64,000 nt of DNA from JBBSBY01 sp038205805 (GTDB lineage: Bacteria; Desulfobacterota; Desulfomonilia; Desulfomonilales; Desulfomonilaceae): the NCBI GenBank assembly GCA_038205805.1, contig JBBRBO010000008.1:10176-74175 (forward strand), in the 5' to 3' direction. Positions 63,148-64,000 of this stretch are shown here, in pieces (within the stretch, counting starts at the first letter, position 1; every line of letters starts with the position of its first letter). Both the position numbers and the translations under genes were made by a program. Below the pieces are notes generated by a model. The model saw nothing but the letters and a program-made list of their open reading frames with translations, did no database searches and had not been told where the DNA came from.

Positions 63148-64000
63148 ATGGTGGTAGAGTGGATCGGTGAGAATCAGCTATTCCTGTGGGCTTCGTATGC
63201 CATGATAGCGGCTACACTGGCCGCGACCTACATCGAGACCGGGTTTGTTCCGAGAAACTCGTCCGCGACGGCGCTTATTGCGGCAATCGCTCTGTTCATG
63301 GTGAGCGGAATGCTGTTCGTGTTTTCCATCGTGAACCTCATTTCATATTTTCTATTCATACCCTCCATTAAGAATGATGCGGCGCTCTTCTCCACCGTCC
63401 ATGCGAGCCATTTACTTCATCCGCTCACGTCGGCGTTTGTGTTTGGACTACTGGCCCTCAATCTGATCACCGGAGGAACAGCCGCGTGGGCTTGTTGGGT
63501 GGGCCTCCTCCTTATCTACGCCGTTCACACACATAGATTAACACTGGCTTTGGCCCTGGAAAGCGAGCAGCCTCAGGCGGAAACCCTGTTGCTCACCCTG
63601 AATCTCATATTCGGAGGAGAGATAGTCACTATGGCCGCAGGTGGGAAACCTCTGGCCCCCTGGCGCCTCAACGCCCTCCCGGAGAATACCTGGATCGTGG
63701 ATGTGCGCACAAAGCATGAGTTCCAGTGGAATCGCATGGGAGCGGCGGAGAACTACCCGTGGGGTATGGGCTTGCAGGAAGCGTCCCAGGCAAAATCAAA
63801 GGACACACCCGTGCTGGTTGTGTGTCTTTCGGGCCATCGGTCGCCGGCGGTCGCCCTGAGTCTTCGCAGGTTGGGATTCAAGAGCGTGCACAACTTAACG
63901 TGGGGCTTGCTCTATCTCATGATCCTTAAGAAAGGCGAAAAAGGAGCCGGACCGTTTGCCTTGACCCGCTCACAAGAGGATGCCGAGCGGCGAGGTCAAG
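63148..64000 (+). CDS. Membrane protein with rhodanese domain (partial, right edge)
   Basis: A reading frame of at least 284 residues that is cut by the window end. The first 160 residues hold about five hydrophobic helices (for example SAFVFGLLALNLITGG and AWACWVGLLLIYAV). A rhodanese domain follows, beginning TWIVDVRTKHEFQWNRMGAAENYPW and carrying the active-site loop CLSGHRSPAVA with catalytic Cys, then GFKSVHNLTWGLLYL. It should present the sulfur-transferase domain at the membrane. No strong ribosome-binding site is seen at ATG 63148; the GTG next to it is an alternative. The C-terminus is not visible. Confidence 0.8.
   Translation, partial: MVVEWIGENQLFLWASYAMIAATLAATYIETGFVPRNSSATALIAAIALFMVSGMLFVFSIVNLISYFLFIPSIKNDAALFSTVHASHLLHPLTSAFVFGLLALNLITGGTAAWACWVGLLLIYAVHTHRLTLALALESEQPQAETLLLTLNLIFGGEIVTMAAGGKPLAPWRLNALPENTWIVDVRTKHEFQWNRMGAAENYPWGMGLQEASQAKSKDTPVLVVCLSGHRSPAVALSLRRLGFKSVHNLTWGLLYLMILKKGEKGAGPFALTRSQEDAERRGQ

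Overview
The window is an ordinary chromosomal stretch of an anaerobic, Gram-negative bacterium, most probably a Desulfobacterota (former Deltaproteobacteria) lineage of the Syntrophobacter/Desulfomonile kind. This rests on the gene families only: NtrC-type sigma-54 regulation, universal stress proteins, a UGA-containing SelW-like selenoprotein, lipoproteins, a type IV pilin-like protein, two-part LigD and an ispE/tRNA-Gln neighbourhood. No rRNA or species-level marker is present, so the placement is an inference.

Layout. 0.2-8.7 kb is a stress and signalling block: a TauE-like permease, a tandem Usp protein, an NtrC-type activator with its membrane histidine kinase, a second Usp protein behind a clear sigma-54 promoter, and a Lon protease with a response-regulator receiver domain inserted between its helical neck and its ATPase. 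9.1-17.7 kb is DNA maintenance and housekeeping: rarA, nadK-recN, an ArgA-like acetyltransferase, a lipoprotein, uvrB, an EI24 membrane protein and a small selenoprotein that simple ORF calling misses. 17.9-29.2 kb holds a secreted protein, a transglutaminase lipoprotein, tex, a split NHEJ ligase/polymerase pair, a secreted HETAH metalloprotease and a GlcD-like flavoprotein. 29.7-37.8 kb has an HU-like protein, ndk, rlmN with an APH-like kinase, a TPR lipoprotein, a stand-alone IMP cyclohydrolase coupled to purE, and a class II aldolase. 37.8-45 kb is looser: repeats, unknown genes, a pilin-like pair, dapF, a zinc-ribbon protein, a thiolase and a receiver-only regulator. 45.5-51 kb has glgP, tRNA-Gln, ispE, a methyltransferase and a MagIII-like glycosylase. 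51-64 kb has a secreted protein, a GT-C-like membrane protein, an FGE-fold protein, clpB divergent from an HD-GYP regulator, an old-yellow-enzyme, an unknown protein, rpsU and a membrane-rhodanese protein cut by the window end.

The most distinctive feature is a family of about 220-bp, non-coding, MITE-like repeats: eight nearly full copies and two or more decayed ones, all at gene edges. They have inverted ends close to ATACCAATGTGC, a first hairpin that looks like a transcription terminator and a second long hairpin. At least two genes take their stop codon from the repeat junction and a third ends inside a copy.

The stress block appears to form one circuit: the kinase and sigma-54 activator are divergent from a usp gene that carries a -24/-12 promoter, and the receiver inserted in Lon is visibly related to the activator's receiver, so the same kinase could control transcription and proteolysis. 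That link is inferred, not shown.
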